Source: Nymphaea colorata
Taxonomy: Eukaryota; Streptophyta; Magnoliopsida; Nymphaeales; Nymphaeaceae
NCBI RefSeq assembly: GCF_008831285.2
Contig: NC_045140.1
Location: 2,645,528 to 2,709,527, forward strand
DNA: 64,000 nt
Direction of reading: 5' to 3'
Shown here: positions 1 through 14,761 of the stretch, piece by piece
How the letters are laid out: each line of letters starts with the position of its first letter
Numbering within the stretch: position 1 is the first letter of the stretch
The notes under the pieces: model-generated
Told to the model about the DNA's origin: nothing
What the model saw: only the letters and a program-made list of their open reading frames with translations
Database searches by the model: none
Translations under genes and position numbers: made by a program

Positions 1-835
1 CGACTTGGATATGATGTTGTTCAACTTCGATATGCTTTGTCCTTTCATGAAAAATATTACTTTCTATGTGTATTGCAACTTTACTTTTACGTATGAGTTC
101 CATATTGACATGTATTTGAACTCGTATATCTCTTAACAAATATTTGATCCACATAAGTTCACATGCAACTAGCGCCATAGCCCTGTATTCAAGCTCTGTA
201 CTACTCCCTGTTTAGTGCTTTTTCATGACACTATATTTTTTCTCAATGAAACAACAATAGCCTGAAATGGACCTCCTATTGTTGGGTGCCCTGGCCAATC
301 TGCATCAACATATCCAATGACTTTTAGCTCACTGTCTCCGCTTAGTAGTCCCTTGCATCCTTGTGGTTTTAAGTATGTCAGAATTCTGTATGTTGCTTCT
401 AAGTGAGGCTGCTTAGGTTGATGCATGAATTGGCTCAGCAAGTTAACAACATAAGTGACTTCTGGTCTAGTTGCAGTCAAGTATATCAGATGCCAATTAA
501 TCTTTGATAACTGCCTACATCTTTACCACTTTCTTTTAACAACTTTAAATTCATTTTTACTGGATTTTTTACCCTTTTTGCTCCCACTGTATCCTTAAGA
601 AGCTCCAATATATACTTTCGTTGGCTAATGAAAATGCGATTCTTTGAATGTGCTACTTCAATGCCTAGAAAGTATCTTGACACTTTTTGATATCCAAATG
701 ACCTCAGAACACTCAATCTGTTCTATGTCATCCCTTGTTAGGATAATATCATCTACATAAATTACTAACAATGTGCTTCTTTTCTTTAAGGTCAAAATGA
801 AGACTGAGTTGTCAGCAGGGCTCATTTTAAATCCT
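1..835 (-). mobile_element. Decayed Ty1/copia retrotransposon fragment (RT and RNase H)
   Basis: Minus-strand translation gives the end of a copia polymerase in broken frames. The reverse transcriptase active-site motif YVDD is encoded at 748-759. It is followed, toward lower coordinates, by the RYFLGIEVA block (486-716), the RPEVTYVVNLLSQFM and VDADWPG blocks (223-480), and RNase H-end residues SSTELEYRAMA and HIEVEQHHI (1-222). Stops and frame changes near 715 and 222 show it is not functional, and the RT thumb region is shortened compared with intact elements. No LTR is visible; the element is cut by the window edge. Family assignment is firm; subfamily is unknown. Confidence 0.9.
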
Positions 836-888
836 ATTTTCTAATTGCTTTTGACTCTAATTCAAAAAAAAAAAAAAAATCACTTTTT

Positions 889-1076
889 TGTGTTTGTTTC
901 ACTACAGATCTCAAATTTGTAGTGATTTGGGATCCTAGGACCTTAGATTTATGGATTTAATGGTAGACCTCTCTCATCCTACCTTAAATTCATGGTTTTG
1001 AACATGTAGCATGAGTTTAAAATTCATGCTATTGAGATCCCCAGTTTGCTTAAATTAAGCATCTCCCAAAACACAC
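889..1076 (-). mobile_element. MITE-like element, diverged copy of the one at 11311-11460
   Basis: The stretch beginning TGTGTTTGTTTCACTAC and containing TTAAATTCATGGTTTTGAACATGT matches, in reverse orientation, the 150-bp element at 11311-11460. It keeps the same internal hairpin-like order (GATCTCAAAT near one end, CATGTAGCATGA in the middle). The ends are eroded and no target duplication is clear. Confidence 0.55.
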
Positions 1077-1234
1077 ATTTTTATGCAGTATCGGAACTTA
1101 CCATTCAAACACAACCTTAACGATATTTGTGTTTTTTTTTTTGAAATATGTTAAATAAGGGCCCATATTGAGTTTTAGTACTTAAAGTGATAAATGGAAA
1201 TGGTCATTACAAGTGTTATTTTTTTATATACATT

Positions 1235-1290
1235 TAGCGTAGCTGGTTGAGCTAGGGGCCTGTACTAAGACAGGTCTCTAGTTCGATTAA
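1235..1290 (+). mobile_element. tRNA-derived SINE-like head (A and B boxes)
   Basis: TAGCGTAGCTGG at 1235-1246 fits the RNA polymerase III A-box consensus, and AGTTCGATTAA at 1280-1290 resembles a B box at normal tRNA spacing. The sequence cannot fold as a proper tRNA and continues into AT-rich DNA, so a SINE head is more likely than a tRNA gene. The 3' end is not identified. Confidence 0.5.
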
Positions 1291-1513
1291 TACCCCTTGC
1301 TCACCTAAAAATTACATTTGTGCCCTTTTAACCGGCTATTTTGGTTTTATGTGTCTAAGACTATTAGAATCCATTGGCTATGAAGTTTCAAACTCATGGC
1401 ATCTCTTACCTACCTGTTTGGCAACAGTGGTATTTTTCAACTTGCCGGACGTACAAGACTGAGCTGCGACTGCTCCCGTTTTTGGTCACGGATTGGAGGA
1501 ACTTTGACATGTC

Positions 1514-2305
1514 AACCGCAATTCTCGCTACAGAACGAAGCCCTGCAGGATGGTGGTTGCCGGAAAAATTGATCCATACGACCATCACTGCCACTTCTGT
1601 CATGTTCTCAACGAGGAGGAGAAGCTATCTGCTACCTGTCTCGAGTGATTCTTTCTCAACTCCAAATTGCAACTTGCAGTCATAACTGGAAAACACATGT
1701 TTACAAGTATGTGATGTACATCCGATCTGAGTAAGAATCTCGATTCGGTCAATCAAAGAAAAAATGACCTTTTTTGTTAAATTCAGGTTTGAAAACTTCA
1801 AGGTTGAAATTGAACTCAGGGATGTCGATTGATCTTAGTAGCATATCTGAAAATTGGAAAGATTTTGGTGGAACGCAGTGACATTCTTGGCACCGAGTTC
1901 TCTACAGACATATTTGAATTCCCAGCCATGGAGCAGGAAGAGAACCTGTTTTCTGTTCCTGAGGGTGAGACCCTCAGAGCTCCTGCCATCGATAATGCAG
2001 CGGGCATTGTACCGGCGGCGATTTCGATGGGGACGAGCAGCACCGACCGTATGCCATATCCAAAAAACTTAAGTATTCGATTGGCGGGGTTCAAAACAGC
2101 AGGGTTCAGGACTGAGCAGTGCAACAAGTGACAGCAGAACGGGGAATGCCCATGGAGGAACTTCAACACGTCATCCACGATTCTCTCTACAGAACGAAGC
2201 CCTGCAGGATGGTGATTGCCGGAACAAGGGCCATCGCTGCCACTTCCGTCACATTCTCACCGAGGAGGAGAAGCTATCTTCTTCCCATCTCCAGTGATTC
2301 TTTTT
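1514..2305. repeat. Diverged direct repeat, two copies 660 bp apart
   Basis: About 132 bp at 1514-1645 recurs at 2174-2305. The shared blocks include CTACAGAACGAAGCCCTGCA, GCCACTT and GAGGAGGAGAAGCTATCT. The spacer is GC-richer than its surroundings and has open frames on both strands, but I recognise no protein in it. It could be two ends of an unknown element or a segmental duplication. Confidence 0.6.
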
Positions 2306-2397
2306 TCCTGAATAATGCATCGCCTCTCTTGAAAGGGACCTTGGAGAAAAACCGAGGAACAAAGAAACGAGAAAGGTGGAAAAGTCTTTTTTGTTTC

Positions 2398-2530
2398 GGA
2401 GATTCATCTGCGTTGATGTTTAGGAGCTTCATTTGTGTTGAAGATACATTTGCGTTGATGTTTAGGAGATTCATTTATGTTGAAGATTCAATTGTGTTGA
2501 TGTTTAGGAGATTCATTTGTCTTGAAAGGT
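2398..2530. repeat. 42-bp minisatellite, about 3 copies
   Basis: Units starting TTGATGTTTAGGAG lie at 2413, 2455 and 2497 (the last partial), with a partial unit before them. The period is 42 bp, a multiple of three, so the frame through it reads a 14-residue repeat (LMFRRFI core). There is no sign that it is translated. Confidence 0.85.
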
Positions 2531-4440
2531 TTAGTTATTGGGGCTTTGGCTTCTTTGGAGTATTTTTCTCCTCCCCCTTTCATCTGCCATTTTTTATTTT
2601 TTTGCAGTTAAGTGGTCAGTTGCTCAGCAATTATGCAGCCACTAGACAAGGCAGTGCGCTACTGTGTGGTCAATTGCCCAGATAGACCTAAACAAAATGC
2701 TTATTTATTTATTGACACCTTCAAATGTTTTTTTTTTTTCATTTTTATATTGGTGCCTTTAAAAATCAAAACTATAAAGTGCCCTTTAGAATCAGATATT
2801 ATTTTGAAGACATGCTGAAGAAAACTTGTCAAATTTGGGAAACCATAAAGTGTATGGTAGTATATGAAGAAAACTTGTCAAATTTGTGCACTTAAAATAT
2901 ATAGTCCTTGTATAAATTGTTAAACATATGCTTGACTGTTACAAAATCTAAAACTCATGCTTAACAGTTTGTCTGGATATTTTAAGTAACATGGTTAAGT
3001 TTTAAAAGATGCCAGCCACACCCTCCCTTTTAAAGCAATTTGAAAAGACTACTAAGTTTTTGACAGGTTTCCCAAACTGCACTTACATTTTGACATAACC
3101 CTAGGAACATGATGTGGGTACCTAAGTCATTTCCACAATATTATTTAACCATCGCCATGTATGGTAAAAACACACTACTATAAAAGAGGTGTATTTTTTT
3201 GAAAAATCTGTTTCTAAATCAAGCATGCATATATAATTTCCAAACTTGAGTGTTTTCATGATATGAGAAAACTTAAGAATGCTTTACATTTTTTATAAAT
3301 TAATACTTAGAATTTTAGAGGCCGTTTGCACCAGTAACAATTTGTTTACATCCAATGAACCTGTTTAAAAAATTAGAATAGATTTGTAAAACTTGGTAAC
3401 ATAGTATTTTATGAATCTATCTCAAATTTTGAGACAAAAAAACCACTGAATAGTAACAATATGTTATAAATGCCAAATATTCTTCTTCTCTATCAGGTTA
3501 AATATCTTCTATCTTTCAAAAATAATATAACAATGCTACAAAGGCAAGCATAGAGTTGTATGTTTGGCCATAAGAGGGCAGCCCAATAGTGGCGGAGCAA
3601 GGATTTCTCAACCCCATGCCTCATTAAACAATGTTTCAATACAATTATAGTCGGGCCAATTTTTGCTTTTTTTCAAAAAAATTTAAAGAGATTAAACTGA
3701 CATTTTTAAATAAGTTACACTAGTTTCTAATTGGTCCTAGCTTCTTTTCCATAGATCCATTTGCCTCTTCTCCAAAGGACATTTTGTTGCCGAAGCGGAA
3801 CCAAACACTGAGATTGATAGAGATGTCAATATATTCGATTTGGATCACATATATGACCAAACCAACCCATTCAAATAGCATCGGATATGAAAAAAAATTA
3901 ATATCTCATTAAGAAATAGATTGAGGTTTAAATTTAGAAAATGACATTATGTCTTGTCTGGATAAGATACCCAATCAAACTCTTCAAAACAAATCAAATG
4001 AAAAGAAATATGTCCGATTAAGAAATCACATTGAATTCAGATTCAAGAAATGACATTTGATTGGACTCGGATTTAGATATAAATATACATAAATATTTAA
4101 TTGGATTTGGATTCGGATCAAACTTAATTTTAAACAAATATCCTATATTTAATGTCTTTATATGTTGAAAATCAATCAATTTTGGTTGCAAAATTCAGAT
4201 TCAGATTCAAATATAAATGTAAAAATGAGATCTATATCGAAGTTGAATTGTGAAATAGGATTTTCTTTATTCGTATTTAAATTCGGATTCAAATGTGAAT
4301 ATGCGAATATAGAAAAAAAAAAAACAGATGCAATGTATCACCAATTTAATTCCAATCCCCGTAGTATGCAAGACCCGATCCGAAGACTCTGAGCTCCTGC
4401 CCTGAACTCAAAATAGCGAAGATGAAGGCGGCCAGAGAGA
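2531..4440. other. Gene-free AT-rich stretch
   Basis: I see no gene. A 20-base motif (GAAGAAAACTTGTCAAATTT) occurs twice near 2816 and 2867. From about 3819 to 4345 the sequence is dense in variants of GGATTTGGATTCGGAT and GATTCAGATTCAAAT, a style shared with about 36225-36545 and 39790-39960, which suggests remnants of one dispersed repeat family. Confidence 0.5.
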
Positions 4441-4477
4441 GAAAGGTGGAGAGAGGGGAGGGGAGACAGCGATTTGG

Positions 4478-7400
4478 ATGTGGGCAGTCTCGCGAGTCCG
4501 AGTCCCGTCGGTTCAGCCATGGGCAGCATCCTTGACGAAAGCTCTCTTCTCTTCTGCGTCTGCTTCATCTTCTTCTTCGCTGCTGGAGCTGGAGGAAGTG
4601 GAGAGGGTGCTGAGAGACGTGAAGGCTGGTGACGTCCGAGTCGTCCCTGTCTCCGAGCGGTACGACTGGGCTGACTTCATGGTGATCGCTTCAGGCCGCT
4701 CCGCGTGGCATGTCAAGAACATTGCTCAAGCGCTCATCTATAAGGCACTCATTATCCCAGTTTTTTTCCTTTCATTATAAAATTTACACTCTTCAATCAA
4801 TCTGGATTCTTTTAATTTGGGGGGCTTTTGTTTAAGCTCATTCCGTTATTCCGTTTCTCTTGTTGAAGCTCATTTTCATGTTGTCATTCTCAAGATCACT
4901 AGCTTTTCGTGGGGCCGTTTTCGGCTTCTTTGATTCTGAAAATCCATAAATTGGGACTCTTTGTAGAACCCTGCTCCTATTTTCGGTTATAAAATCTTCT
5001 TATTCATCAACATCCTAGTTTTCTTTTTTTTTCTTTTTTTTCTGGTGGGCCTTCGGATTTTGTCCTTCCTGGTTATGGGAAACTCCTAAGTTGGGACTTG
5101 CTCATTTTGGTGTTAGCATTAAATCTCGTTGCTCCTTATAAGAACTACAAGATGAAAGTGTTTGTCATTTTTTTTTGGCACCATCGCTAGTGCTAGTTCG
5201 ATGCCACCTTTGGAAGAGGAAATATTTGTCTAGTGGGAGTTCAAATAGCTACAGCAATATAGGGAAATACAGGTATTTCCATGTACTATACTGTTGCACA
5301 AAAGCGTATTGATCTATCTTAAGTTATGCCAGTTATATCAATAACTTTGGCGCTTCGTTTTTCTATTCCTTGTTCATATTTTGTGGAGAACTTGAAATGG
5401 CCTTATCTAGTTGAAGGTTCTTTCTCTGACTCAAACTCTGGTGACAAGCAAAAAGCCTGTATATGAGATAGTTGTTCTCATTCTCCACTATTTTTGTTCT
5501 TTGTTAAACAGGTGAAACAGAAGCAGAAGGGAGCTGATCGGTTGATGCTGCCGAGTGTGCAAGGGCATGAATCCGGACAGTGGGTTGTTATAGATTCTGG
5601 TCAGTTGATTTGAGTTGTATGTCAGGGTTAACATGGTTCAGATATGTAACACATTGGCTAATAGTTGAATTAGATGCTCAGCCAGCGGCTACATTTTTGT
5701 GATAAGAAGCCCTATTTGTACCTTCTTTCTTTCCATATTTTCTGCAGCTTTTTGACAACTTCTCTCCTCTTTGTACTTCATATGATCCCTTAGGTGGCAT
5801 AATCGTGCATGCACTTGATGAGAAGGCCAGATCCTACTACAATTTGGAAAGCCTTTGGACAACAGAAATGCAGCCGAGGGCTCCAAATCAGGTTTGCTTA
5901 GCATATATCTTTCTATACTCTTGCTTGTATGAACTGGTTGTCAATTCAATGGACTACAATAGTATACGTGTCCTGGAATTGTTTGGCTGTTTGAGTTGTT
6001 CCTCTTGGATATTGAAAGTGGAATTACTAGTGAGGGTTTATATACAACAGAATACATGTCTTATATATGTGTCTGTGTATAGAGAGAGAGCAAGAGAGAG
6101 GGAGAGAGAATGTAATTACTTAATGCAGCTAAATTGTTTGGCGATAAAGCAGGTGCAGCCTGAAGAAAATCAGGTATCATGGTTTCAACCTTAACAGAAT
6201 ATGATAAACTGACCAAAATATATTGGACATTAGAGAACTGCACTCTGTAGTCTGTTCAGTGGTTCTAAATTTCTAACTTAAGTATGTGAACATCAACAAG
6301 ATGTGAAACATCACTAATTACTGCCTTGGAACTGTACCTAGACAAAAGGAAGCATGTATGGGAGTTAGTGGAGCTCTGTGTTAGGCTTGGCTGGTGACCC
6401 TACAGATAGACTAAAGAAAAGGTGTGCCCTTTTGACATGAAATTGTTTTTGCTAGTCAAAAAAAAAAAGAAAAGGAAAATGCACTCATTGTGTCCCTGCT
6501 GCAAGATCAAGTGTACTTGAGTGGAAAATCTAAGGTTGTGCCAAGAAAAAGCCTGCTGTATGTACTTGAATCAATGTTGTGTGTAACATACTGTATCATG
6601 TGATACATTATATTATTATATAACGTAATTATTGTGACAACCTGTATGCATGGTACCATATTGTATGTAACATTATCATTGGCCCTCGACTCTGAAAATA
6701 AAAATGATATGTTATAAAATCTAATTTTTCCCAATTCTAAGGCTATGTTTGATAGCATGGGATCTCAGTGTTAGCCTCTTAGCCTGATTTGGAATCCATT
6801 TTAGGTGAAATCCATGGCTTGACGCCCACATCAAGAAGAACCTAGTGGAATAGGAAAACCTAGCAAACCAAAGGAACCTAGTGAAACCATCAATTCCTTA
6901 TTGCGGATATATATTTCCTCTTCCAAGTCCCTTTTGTCGATATATATTTCCTCTTCATTTAATTAGACTAAGGTCGTTGGCATTTGAGTTTTAGAATCGT
7001 ATCCTATAACTTTTATTGTTACACTTGTGCGTCAGGGACTTGAAGTATGTTCTTTGAGTATATACACTTTGATTCCTATACAAGTTATGGTGAATTGGTG
7101 TTTCATGGTCCTCTGTTACTTTTTATGTGACTTATGTTTGCACCATTCATTTTTCGTATTAGGAAAATTTTCCTATCTTTTCTGAATCTCTGATTTTTTA
7201 ATTATTCATGTTGTTATATTAAAAAAATGCCGATGTTACATATTTGACTATTGGTCCGATAAACTTTACATTGTACATTTTTACAACACTGACTTGAACA
7301 GTTACCATTCATCCAACCTGTTGTCCCCGTTGACATACATTACTATACACATTCTACAAGGTTGACTTCTTCGTTTTACATTTTTTTCAGTAAAATTGTG

Positions 7401-7633
7401 CTTGACAGAGCTAAATATTAGCAATTTGAACAGGTGGAAAACTTTTCCCATGAATAAAGAAAAGAAATAGCTGTATTAAAACTTTTTTTTTTTGGTTGAG
7501 GGGATTCAACTTTATATTTACCAATGTTATCTTTATACACATTTTGCAGGAGGATTTGGGGAAGGCCCTTGCAAAAGTTCGTAGGAAACGAAATAATTCT
7601 AAGAAAGTCACAGAGATCACTACCAAGTCTTGA
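4478..7633 (+). CDS. Iojap-related ribosomal silencing factor (RsfS/DUF143 family), probably mitochondrial
   Basis: Exons are 4478-4744, 5512-5599, 5794-5891 and 7550-7633 (TGA at 7631), 537 nt for 178 residues. RsfS-family proteins bind ribosomal protein uL14 and block subunit joining; plant homologues act in organelles. Residues 1-35 are Arg/Ser/Ala-rich without acids, as in a mitochondrial presequence. The RsfS domain spans about 38-143, with DWADFMVIASGRSAWHV (63-79), WVVIDSGGIIVHALDEKAR (from 113) and YYNLESLW. The short basic tail is typical. Exons 2 to 4 join in phase with canonical AG acceptors and GT donors. The exon 1 donor is unusual: the junction that best fits the family is AAG|GC at 4744/4745, a GC-AG intron. 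The alternative GT donor at 4760 would add five residues (ALIIP). A 21-base optional exon may exist at 6153-6173. The first ATG in frame was chosen; a purine-rich leader precedes it. Confidence 0.9.
6080..6110. repeat. Imperfect GA microsatellite in intron 3 of the Iojap gene
   Basis: AGAGAGAGAG-type repeat with one CA and one GG interruption, inside the intron between 5892 and 7549. Confidence 0.8.
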
Positions 7634-10582
<2,949 letters not shown>

Positions 10583-11310
10583 TCTCAGAAACAGACATTT
10601 CCTTTCTTGTTGACCTATCGAGCATAGGTAAAGGGCAGATCACACATGTTCCGTTTGCTGTCTAGCACTTCTAAATCTGCTCTTGTTCGTAATTAACTAA
10701 GGAGAAGAAAGATGAAACCAGTACTAGGGATTAGCGAAGAGCTTTAAAATTAACAACTCAACCTTCTCGAAAAAAATATCAATGGTACTGTACTTTCCTT
10801 TTTTGAAAAGTGAAAATGAACTTGAAAAGGAAAACATAAGTTTCATGTGTTCTAAGCCGACCTCATTTAATTGATCCTTTTGTTTGGTAATTGTAGGCAT
10901 AAACGAGGTTTATGTTAATAAAATCGGAGATGGGAGGCTCGTTAATGCCATTAGATTAATGGGGTTGTCCTTAACTGGAAATTTCATTTTAAAATTCTAC
11001 TTGGGCCTTAGCTTGTTATTTAAAACTCCTAGGTTGCAATTCATGATCTTGAAAGAACAACAAAATATGGGCATTGATCAAAAGAGGCGTGCATGACGAA
11101 GAATTTGTCTCTGTCATAACGTTCATCACATGGAGAGATAAAAATGTAAAAAATGACACAAGTTTTGGTTATTGCAACTAATTATATAAGTAACTTGCTT
11201 TTATATTTGTAATAATTTAATCACCATCACTTGATATTATTTGAAATTGATGGCTCAGACACTTGACATCACTTGCTTTTATATTTATAACTTGCTTTTA
11301 TATAAGTATA

Positions 11311-11460
11311 GGTTGTGTTTAAACAGACTGAGAAACTCAGTAACGTGGATTTTAAATTCATGCTACATGTTAAAAACTATGAATTTAAATTATGATGATC
11401 TAAGATTGTAGGATTTCATATCACCGCGGATCTCAAATCCACGGTGAAACAAACACAACC
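11311..11460 (+). mobile_element. 150-bp MITE with GGTTGTGTTT terminal inverted repeats
   Basis: It begins GGTTGTGTTTAAAC and ends GTTTCACC-complement into AAACACAACC, giving at least a 10-bp terminal inverted repeat. An internal GCGGATCTCAAATCCACG hairpin lies near the right end. Flanks are ATA and ATG, so a 3-bp target duplication is not clean. A related reversed copy is at 889-1076. Confidence 0.7.
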
Positions 11461-11740
11461 ATGGGAGAACATAAACACAAGAACTCTTCATCATACTAAC
11501 TTATTCAGAGAGTCTTTTCGAAATTGTGGATTTTTCCAATGACTTAGTTTTCTTTAATAGAACATTTTATATTGTTTTGTTAGTTTAAAATCCTAGTTTT
11601 TAGGTTTACTGCTTTCACTAGTGGTGGAGACAAACAAAATCAATTTGCATGTAACTTTTTCATGAATATGACCTAAAGATTGAAGTATATTACTTACACG
11701 TAGCCCACACCTATCTCCGCACCTGCCCTAATGGCATCTA

Positions 11741-11832
11741 AGAGGGTGTTTGGCAGTGTTCCGTGAATGATCCGGGGATCATTATAAAACTGGGTCCCAA
11801 AAAATGCATTGTTCCTCCTACCAAACACTCTT
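11741..11832. mobile_element. Short MITE-like element (TGTTTGG ends)
   Basis: AGAGGGTGTTTGGCAG at the left and CTACCAAACACTCT at the right are inverted repeats with a few mismatches enclosing about 60 bp. The style resembles Tourist or other TGTTTGG-ended plant MITEs. The target duplication is unclear. Confidence 0.5.
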
Positions 11833-12317
11833 TAAGGCTCACACCAAGTATGCCAGTTCCTTGAGGCCTTTTAATACAAAAGTAAGCTTTTTTTAGTCAA
11901 GAGTTCAAATTTGATGAGCCAATAATGCTCAGCTATTGAGTGTTACCTACATGCTTGATCAATGAACAAAAAAATCTTGAAGAGACTTAGTATTAAAACT
12001 AACCAAGATCCAAATGCATTGCATATGGGGTCTTTCCTTCAAAAGGCAGTTTATTTACCAGGGAGAAAAAAAAAGAGAAATGAGAAATGAGAGATATAAT
12101 ACTCTTGATATTCACAATAAATTATCAAGAGATAAAACTGCATCCCCCAATTTTCTGCCACCTGTTATATGTGCGATACTGGTGCACAAAATTTCATGTG
12201 CCAATAATGGTAATGACAAAAGTACCCCTCGTTCAAATAAAAAAAAACACAAGTTTAAAACAAAAATAGAAATAAAAAAAATAAAATGACTACAAATGAT
12301 ATGTTTTTTTTTTATTA

Positions 12318-12614
12318 CTAAAATATCGCTCTTTGCACACGCATAACGGTGCATGCAACCTTTGCATCTCTAGTCAAGAGATGTAGCCTGGCCTGATTCT
12401 CATCCATCCTTCCTTGGTAGTGATGTCTCGAAGAGACAAGGCCTCGTGTTCTGTCTCTAGGGTCCAGAGCTGCTTTGGAGGCAACACCGCTGGCCGCTGG
12501 CCGGACAGGGATGCCAAACCCGCCAAGGCAATCTGTCCACAGTCCGGGAGTTCCTGGCCATGGCTGAGGCTGATCAATGCGTAAACTGGACCTATTCAGG
12601 CAGGGATGGCACAA
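12318..12614 (-). other. Isolated GC-richer open frame, possible gene fragment
   Basis: The minus strand is open over about 300 bp in two frames, in DNA clearly GC-richer than both flanks. One frame reads ELPDCGQIALAGLASLSGQ then LWTLETEHEALSLRD, which looks protein-like, but I cannot assign a family. There are no supporting neighbouring exons. It may be a captured exon, a decayed gene end or chance. Confidence 0.25.
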
Positions 12615-13614
12615 GTTGATGTGGAAAAAAACACTTGTGAAAATGACAGGGAACTTGTCTTGATTGTTGGAATGAATTCAGAATGAGATCTGACCGAATG
12701 ACAAGAACACCTGAGCTGAGCTGACCCGATTACAGATGCAGTGCATCTGAAGATCTAATTGGGCTCCATGATTTCCGTCACTCCCACCAACTTGCAACAT
12801 ACAGATGGGCCAAACATGGCTTCATTGGATTTTTGCATGTCTTAAGGGGAAAGCAATTTGCTAAAGGTTGGGGGGCCAAGGATCTGGATCTGGATTTTGG
12901 ATCTGATATTTATCCACTACCCCCAGGTACTCCTGCACCAGCACAAGGTCGATTCTCCGGACCATTCACGTATAGATCCTGTGGATCCAACCCGTGTATC
13001 TCTTGGCGGGTCTTGCTAATGCATATTTTGGGTGTCAGTGGAGTCCGGTTCGGATCATAAACTGGTCACTTCACCATGAAAATTATGTCATTCCATGGTC
13101 ACCATATATCAAGGTTTTCTGAAAAATCTTGTGTCAAAATGATTGATATCTGAATCGTCTTGAATGGATGAATTCGATTTGGATATGTGGCAAACCAATT
13201 AGATTCAATGGCTGATTCAAGAGCCACACAACAATTTCTAAGTTTTTTTTTTTATATTTTAAGGTTTTTATCTTCCAATTATTTCTATAATTTTCTGTTT
13301 AACTTTCAATAAAAAAAAAATTTGGCGTGAGTTTTGCCGATTCACAAACAGTTCACATCCGATAAAATTAGAACGATTAATTTAAGAAATTTTCCAACTT
13401 AATATGATGGGGTTCTACCTTTCTTTTCCTTTTTTTTTTGGTTTTTAAATTTTATATTAATTCTAAATGAAATAGATCGGGTGTATTTGAATGATCCAAT
13501 GTTCAAGTTATTTTGCTTCTAAGAAATGTGTAAGGTTCATTGATTCTTCACAGCTACGTACCGAAATGTTGGCAAATAAATTGAACAATTTGCCCTTTTC
13601 ATTGGGTATCCAAG

Positions 13615-13639
13615 TATATATATATATATATATATATAT
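13615..13639. repeat. TA microsatellite
   Basis: An uninterrupted TA run of about 25 bases in gene-free DNA. Confidence 0.9.
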
Positions 13640-14110
13640 TTCACATTGCTAGCAAATCTTCATATATTTATACCGATATATTAATGCGATTGAAGTTCTT
13701 TCCATATTATCAATCTCTTGGCAGAACATATTCACCTTTTTTCATACACCATATCGGATCTTCCTGGGAATTGGATCTGATGGTTCGGGCACAGATCTGG
13801 AAATGAGGAATCAACGGACCTGAGTACCGGATCCACCACATATGTCCTTAGCTGGATCCACATGTAAGAATGTACTTGCAGATCTTCACTTCATGCAGGT
13901 AAGTTGGGTCGTGGATCTGATGAAAGGCCAGACCTTACTGTAAAGCTTATCGGAAAATCTAGATTGGTCGAACTCCAATCGGGTTAAGATCTGCCCTATC
14001 GACCGCACTAAAGCAGGAAGATAATGCAGCTGCTTTTTCTCTGGCAGTTTACTTTAAGCAAGCGAAGGACCCTGATCTACTGGTAAATGGGGATGGATGC
14101 TTTTGGAGGA

Positions 14111-14111
<1 letters not shown>

Positions 14112-14144
<33 letters not shown>

Positions 14145-14188
14145 TCATAATAAGTTCATTATAATCATGAAAATTCAGAAAATCATAT

Positions 14189-14274
<86 letters not shown>
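14112..14274. repeat. Compound CT / TA / GA microsatellite with spacer
   Basis: A CT tract (14112-14144, with one CC break), a 48-bp unique spacer, a TA tract (14193-14250) and a GA tract to 14274. The CT and GA arms are complementary, as in the palindrome at 10444, but here a spacer separates CT from TA. Confidence 0.9.
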
Positions 14275-14275
<1 letters not shown>

Positions 14276-14521
14276 AAGAACAAACTTTCCCAGAATTTTG
14301 TTGATCCATATTGAGTTAGTGTAAAGAGGTTACCATTTCAGCCCCCATCAACTGTAACACACTTTTGGCCTTGTATGCCAACATAGACTATGCCACGTGA
14401 GTGACACCTCTAATGCTTTATGCACTTCTTTTTTTTTTGGAAAAAGATCATGTTCAACTCATATTTTATGAGTGAAGAAAGTTAAGAGTGTAGATCACAA
14501 AATTATAGGTGAGCGTGGGCG

Positions 14522-14578
14522 TAGCAGAGCTAGTTGAGCTAGTGGGTCGGTGAAAGTCCAGTCGTCAGTTTGATTTCC
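14522..14578 (+). mobile_element. SINE-like tRNA-derived head
   Basis: TAGCAGAGCTAG (14522-14533) is one mismatch from an A box, and AGTTTGATTTCC (14567-14578) resembles a B box. The GAGCTAGTGGG segment parallels the GAGCTAGGGG of the element at 1235, so both may belong to one SINE family. Confidence 0.45.
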
Positions 14579-14761
14579 ATGACCGTTGCGCCTCTAAATA
14601 TAAATAGTAAATGTACTATAGCACAGTTGACGGGTATTGGTTACCAACCAGGTCCCAAAGCAACCTTAATTCCTAATGGTAGGGGAGAAAGGGGGGAAGT
14701 TTCATCCCCTCGTCGATTCACCAGTCATGAAATTCTTATGCCATTTGATTTTACACATTGA

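Noticed and set aside
1235-1305. Functional tRNA gene
   Set aside because: A and B boxes are present, but acceptor and anticodon stems do not pair, and the B box is degenerate.
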